Origin: JBBSAT01 sp044223665
GTDB lineage: Bacteria > Myxococcota_A > Polyangia > Polyangiales > Sandaracinaceae
Direction: 5' to 3'
NCBI GenBank assembly: GCA_044223665.1
Contig: JBGALT010000009.1
Span: forward strand, 32,289 to 96,288
DNA length: 64,000 nt
Of the stretch, positions 60,877-64,000 are shown piece by piece; position 1 is the first letter of the stretch, and each line of letters starts with the position of its first letter. Below the pieces are notes generated by a model, which had not been told where the DNA came from, did no database searches, and saw only the letters and a program-made list of their open reading frames with translations. The position numbers and the translations under genes were made by a program.

Positions 60877-61231
60877 TCTCCCGCGCCGAACAGCGCGGGC
60901 TCCGTTGAAGCTTCTGCAACGTGCGGCACTTCTTACAGCGGCGTTCCAGCCTCTCCCGCGCCGAACAGCGCGGGCTCCGTTGAAGCACCTATAGCGCGGC
61001 GTGCTTAGCTTAGAACCTCCCACCTACTCTCCCGCGCCGAACAGCGCGGGCTCCGTTGAAGCTCGCTCGCGAGGGACACGGCGCGCGGAGCGTCGATCGC
61101 TCTCCCGCGCCGAACAGCGCGGGCTCCGTTGAAGCCGCCTCGACGTGACCGGGCCGGCGTGTCCCAGCCAACGGCTTCGTCGCACGGACATCCGGATGGA
61201 GCGCGTGATCAGCGCGGCCTCCGTTGAAGCA
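60877..61231 (+). CRISPR. Small CRISPR array: four 36-bp repeats plus a degenerate fifth, no cas genes
   Basis: Identical 36-bp repeats lie at 60877-60912, 60952-60987, 61028-61063 and 61101-61136. Each has the dyad CCCGCG-CCGAACAG-CGCGGG and ends GCTCCGTTGAAGC. The spacers between them are unique: 39, 40 and 37 bp. A fifth repeat at 61196-61231 keeps its 3' half but has a degraded 5' half; the stretch before it is 59 bp. The GTTGAAGC end and the degenerate last repeat suggest plus-strand transcription with the leader side at the left. No cas gene and no AT-rich leader were seen in the window. Confidence 0.8.
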
Positions 61232-61332
61232 GCACCAAGCGCGCCGCCCCTGGGCGATGCGCTGCTCCTTCCCGCGCCGATCGCGTGCGGCACCTTCCGA
61301 CGATTCTCGGCCGCAGCGGCCGCGCGTCGATC

Positions 61333-61338
61333 TACGGT
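61333..61338 (+). promoter_or_regulatory. TACGGT -10-like hexamer, leaderless-type
   Basis: Ends 6 nt before the ATG at 61345. Confidence 0.4.
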
Positions 61339-61344
61339 CGCCCC

Positions 61345-61725
61345 ATGAGCACCGACGAGGCCGGGGCGGGGACACTCGCGATGCGCGGGCTCGTGCGCGT
61401 CGGGATGCTCGTGGGGATCGCGGCGCACGCGCTCCTGCTCTTCGGCGGCTGCCTCATCCCGTTCACGGCGGGCGTGAGCGCGGTCCTGATGATCCCGAGC
61501 CTCGTCGCTTGGCCCGTCGCGGCGCTCATCGGCTGGCGGGGCACGCGCGCGCTCGCGAAGGACGACCCCGCCTATCCGTGGGCCCAGGGCGCGCTCGGGA
61601 CCGGGGCGAGCGGCCTCGTGCTGGTCCTCGGGGTCGGCGTCTCGATGACGCTCGTGATCGGCACGGGGGTCGTCATCGGCGAATTCTTCCCGGGGCTCGT
61701 CGGCTATCCCCGGCATCCGCACTGA
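61345..61725 (+). CDS. Small integral membrane protein of unknown function
   Basis: The 126-residue protein starts at ATG 61345 with TACGGT 6 nt upstream and no Shine-Dalgarno. It has about three to four hydrophobic segments, such as VGMLVGIAAHALLLFGGCLI and GLVLVLGVGVSMTLVIGTGV, joined by short loops. No family was recognised. It is separated from the CRISPR array by about 110 bases in which nothing else was seen. Confidence 0.65.
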   Translation: MSTDEAGAGTLAMRGLVRVGMLVGIAAHALLLFGGCLIPFTAGVSAVLMIPSLVAWPVAALIGWRGTRALAKDDPAYPWAQGALGTGASGLVLVLGVGVSMTLVIGTGVVIGEFFPGLVGYPRHPH

Positions 61726-61766
61726 GCTTCGCAAGAGGCGCGGCGCGCACCGCGGCGCGCGCTCCG

Positions 61767-62621
61767 ATGTGCGACGCTGATCGCCTCACCATGCTCGGCA
61801 CGCTCGTCCACGTCGGCGGTCCGGCGCCGCTCCGCGCCGGGGTCACGTACGCGTTCCCGTTCGAGCGCTACGTCGCGACCTCGCACGAGCACTGCCTCCG
61901 GCTCCCCTGGGTGGAGCGACATGCGCGGGACGACGTGGGCGTGGTCGAGCACGAGGAGCAGGAGGTGTTCGTCGCCGAGCTGCTCCGGCGCTGCGGGATT
62001 CCGAGCCGCACGGCGGCGCCCGGAGAGCACGTGTTCGCCGACGCGCACGCGGCCCGGCGCGGGGCGGCGGTGATCTCGGCGGCGCTCGGCGTGCCCTGGG
62101 GGCTGACCTTCGACGTCGAGGGAGGCCGCGCGACGGTCGAGCTCGCGCTCCCCACGCCGGCGCTGGTCGTGCGCAGGCCCGCGATCCCGGGCGCCGCGGG
62201 GGCGTGGGCCGACGAAGCGCGGGTCGGCCTCGATGCGCTGGCCGCTGGCGACTTCGCGGGGCTGGTCGAGCGCTGGATCGATCCGCCGACGCTCGTGCTC
62301 GTGCACGATGCGATGCGCGCGAGCCCACCTCGGCCGCCCGAGCGCGCGAACGAGCTGGTGCGGACGTGGTCGCGCACGGTCCGTGCTGGCGCACCGGGCC
62401 CGCTGGACGAGGTGGACGCGCTCGAGATCCGCCCGAGCGGCGCGACCTCGCGTCGCGACGCTCGGGCTCGAGGGCCACTCGAGGCCGAGCCCGAGCGTGC
62501 GTGGACCCTCGGCGAGCTCTCGCTGACGGGCTGGCCGCTTCGTGAGCGCTTCGCGGAGATCATGCCGCGCGTCGACGCGTTCGTGTCGGAGCTCGCACGC
62601 GAGGCGCTGCCCGGAGCGTAG
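61767..62621 (+). CDS. Hypothetical protein
   Basis: This 284-residue soluble protein starts at ATG 61767 (an ATG at 61791 is also possible). It includes TYAFPFERYVATSHEHCLRL, an Arg-rich middle and a C-terminal helix ending FVSELAREALPGA. No signal peptide, membrane segment or known family was recognised. It lies 41 nt after the small membrane protein gene in the same direction. Confidence 0.6.
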   Translation: MCDADRLTMLGTLVHVGGPAPLRAGVTYAFPFERYVATSHEHCLRLPWVERHARDDVGVVEHEEQEVFVAELLRRCGIPSRTAAPGEHVFADAHAARRGAAVISAALGVPWGLTFDVEGGRATVELALPTPALVVRRPAIPGAAGAWADEARVGLDALAAGDFAGLVERWIDPPTLVLVHDAMRASPPRPPERANELVRTWSRTVRAGAPGPLDEVDALEIRPSGATSRRDARARGPLEAEPERAWTLGELSLTGWPLRERFAEIMPRVDAFVSELAREALPGA

Positions 62622-62650
62622 GCCGATCCGCGCGCGCGGGAGCCCGTCGA

Positions 62651-63373
62651 TCAGCGCTTGCCCGAGGCCTTGCTCTTCTTGCCCTTGGTCTTTCCGCGGC
62701 TCGAGCGGGCCCCGCCGGAGAGCGCCTCACGGACGGCGCGCAGGGCGGCCTCGTCGTGGCCGGCGCGACCTTCCTCGATCGCGAGCAGGGCGCGCGCCTC
62801 GTCCGCGTCCTCACCGAGCCGCGCGAGCGAGAGCGCGAGGCGGGCGCGCACGAGCGGGAGCTCGGGGTCGGCGTCGTAGAGCGCACGGTAGGCGCGCGCG
62901 GCGTCGCGATCCCAGCCGGCCTCGAGCGCGGCGCTCGCGAAGCCCAGCGCCACGCTGCGCGGGACGACCCCCGATCCATAGCCGGCGACCGCCCGCGCCC
63001 ACGCCTTCGCGGCCGGCTCGCGATCGCCCGCGAGCACGAGGACGGCCGCCTCGCGCGCCGCGCGCGCGCCCGTCGAGCCGAAGACGCGGAACGCGAAGGC
63101 CTTCTCCAAGCGCGTCCCGAGGCCCCGCGCGTCCTCGCGCGCGAGGAACGGCACGGCCGCGCGATCGTAGGCGTCACGGGACGAATCGGAGGCGAGCTGC
63201 GCGGCTTGGAACGAGAGCAGCCCGGCTCCGACGATGCACATCGCGGCCAGCTGCGAGACGTGCCCGCCCGCGTAGAGGGCGAAGGCCACCACGAGCGAGA
63301 TGGGGCCCAGCGCGAAACGGACCAGCGACGGGGTGGGTCGGGCGCGATCGTCGATGCGGAAGAGCGGGCTCAT
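62651..63373 (-). CDS. Membrane-anchored helical (TPR-like) protein
   Basis: The 240-residue protein starts at ATG 63373 with TACGCT 11 nt upstream. Two hydrophobic segments near residues 17-50 (GPISLVVAFALYAGGHVSQLAAMCIVG, in parts) anchor it. The remainder is Ala-rich and helical, with TPR-like pairs (AKAWARAVAGYGSGV, ARAYRALYDADPELPLVRARLAL in parts), and it ends in a Lys-rich tail (KTKGKKSKASGKR). Function unknown. An ATG at 63433 in the same frame is less likely. Confidence 0.68.
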   Translation of the reverse strand: MSPLFRIDDRARPTPSLVRFALGPISLVVAFALYAGGHVSQLAAMCIVGAGLLSFQAAQLASDSSRDAYDRAAVPFLAREDARGLGTRLEKAFAFRVFGSTGARAAREAAVLVLAGDREPAAKAWARAVAGYGSGVVPRSVALGFASAALEAGWDRDAARAYRALYDADPELPLVRARLALSLARLGEDADEARALLAIEEGRAGHDEAALRAVREALSGGARSSRGKTKGKKSKASGKR

Positions 63374-63384
63374 GCGCGGCGCGG

Positions 63385-63390
63385 AGCGTA
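63385..63390 (-). promoter_or_regulatory. TACGCT -10-like hexamer upstream of the TPR-like gene
   Basis: Ends 11 nt before the ATG at 63373 on the minus strand. Confidence 0.35.
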
Positions 63391-63427
63391 CCGCTGATCG
63401 GCGTGGTGGGCCGCCGTGGAAGCGGAG

Positions 63428-63433
63428 TATCAT
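63428..63433 (+). promoter_or_regulatory. TATCAT -10-like hexamer, leaderless-type
   Basis: Ends 6 nt before the GTG at 63440. Confidence 0.45.
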
Positions 63434-63439
63434 CCGCTC

Positions 63440-63793
63440 GTGCGCCGACGCTCACTCCTCGCGCTCCCGCTCTTCGTCCTGCTCGCCTCGTGCACGCCGG
63501 GCCCCGTCGGAAACACCTATTCCCTCTCCGGCTTCGTGACCCAGGCGCTGGCGTCGGGCGTCACGGCGACGCCGATCGGCGGCGCCACGGTGACCTTCAC
63601 GTCCGACGTGGGGGAGCGCTTCACGACCACGACCGGCGGCGACGGGCGCTACCGGATGCAGGTCCTCTCGCGCTCGGCCTTCGGCCAGGTGCGCGCCGAG
63701 GCGCCCGGCTTCACGCCCTCCGAGCGAACCGTGTACTTCGACGTGCCCGAGCGGCGCATCGACATCGGTCTACGCCCGGGCATGGCGATGTAA
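63440..63793 (+). CDS. Lipoprotein with carboxypeptidase-regulatory-like domain
   Basis: The 117-residue protein starts at GTG 63440 and has a lipoprotein signal ending VLLASC. The mature part is a beta sandwich of the carboxypeptidase-regulatory-like type: SLSGFVTQALASG, GGATVTFTSDVGERFTTTTG, DGRYRMQVL and AEAPGFTPSERTV. Such domains decorate surface and exported proteins. An upstream GTG at 63416 in the same frame would spoil the signal. The start has TATCAT 6 nt upstream and only a distant GGAG. Confidence 0.78.
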   Translation: MRRRSLLALPLFVLLASCTPGPVGNTYSLSGFVTQALASGVTATPIGGATVTFTSDVGERFTTTTGGDGRYRMQVLSRSAFGQVRAEAPGFTPSERTVYFDVPERRIDIGLRPGMAM

Positions 63794-63819
63794 GGGCGGC
63801 CAAGCGCCGGGGCGTCCCG

Positions 63820-64000
63820 TCAGGGGCAGCGGCAGCCCCAGCTCGCCGGGAGGCTCGGGCAGACGAGTTCGGCGATCCGTCGGTGCCCCTCGCGGTTGGG
63901 GTGCACGTCGTCGAAGCTCCGCAGCTCCGAGCGCAGGAACCACTCGCCCATGTGCGCGAGGCGCTCGGCATCGGCGTCGAGCCGCGCGGCGCGCTCGGCG
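63820..64000 (-). CDS. C-terminal part of an SGNH/GDSL-type hydrolase (runs off the window)
   Basis: The minus strand is open from the window end to a TGA at 63820-63822, giving 60 codons. It ends with FDDVHPNREGHRRIAELVCP, the block V motif DxxHPxxxGH that carries the catalytic Asp and His of SGNH hydrolases, followed by SLPASWGCRCP. The family hydrolyses esters, lipids or acetylated sugars. The N-terminal part with the catalytic Ser lies outside the window. Confidence 0.75.
   Translation of the reverse strand, partial: AERAARLDADAERLAHMGEWFLRSELRSFDDVHPNREGHRRIAELVCPSLPASWGCRCP

Overview
The window is uniformly GC-rich chromosomal DNA (around 70% G+C by eye) from a Gram-negative bacterium. 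The gene content points to the Myxococcota, probably a Polyangiales/Sandaracinus-like organism. This is inferred from ten predicted lipoproteins with Asp/Gly/Ala-rich linkers, a MopE-type protein, two Hanks-type Ser/Thr kinases, several NtrC-like regulators (one with an FHA domain), very large TPR proteins and AgmX-type domains. There is no rRNA and no recognisable phage or transposase gene. The only tRNA seen is tRNA-Thr(CGT).

Layout. 0-9.8 kb: PEP carboxykinase with a duplicated 174-bp repeat behind it, LD-carboxypeptidase, a DedA protein, a hybrid histidine kinase split by a frameshift, a divergent response regulator with two operator-like palindromes between them, a degenerate NtrC-like regulator and L-isoaspartate methyltransferase. 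9.9-18.5 kb: two divergent universal stress proteins, small hypothetical proteins, tRNA-Thr, a lipoprotein/outer-membrane protein pair and a canonical sigma-54 response regulator. 18.6-27.1 kb: MopE-like lipoprotein, AraC regulator, a GFA-family gene interrupted by a short repeat element, a lipoprotein gene with three frameshifts, an FHA regulator overlapping an aroK-aroB fusion, and a lipoprotein. 27.2-45.4 kb: a 1951-residue TPR protein, AgmX- and TPR-type exported proteins, Era, a CxxCH lipoprotein, Der, a Cys-rich lipoprotein, two divergent phospholipase C-like lipoproteins and a Ser/Thr kinase. 45.5-60.3 kb: ArsR regulator plus cation/proton antiporter, Fe-superoxide dismutase, an overlapping PQQ-propeller lipoprotein/RNase R/thymidine phosphorylase operon, a membrane-bound spermidine-synthase-like protein, a second Ser/Thr kinase, MutL and MiaA. 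60.4-64 kb: a truncated Uma2-type gene abutting a small CRISPR array without cas genes, several hypothetical genes, a lipoprotein and the 3' end of an SGNH hydrolase.

How it fits together. Most of the window is housekeeping (gluconeogenesis, shikimate pathway, ribosome-assembly GTPases, mismatch repair, tRNA modification, RNA decay, nucleoside salvage) mixed with signalling genes and exported lipoproteins. Three features stand out. First, 14 start codons have a TANNNT hexamer ending only 6-11 nt upstream and no obvious Shine-Dalgarno sequence, which suggests widespread leaderless transcription. Second, a ~158-bp hairpin-forming repeat occurs in three copies, one of them inside the GFA gene. 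Third, an orphan CRISPR array sits where the 5' end of a Uma2 gene should be. All calls rest on reading the sequence. Family assignments come from recognised motifs, not database searches.
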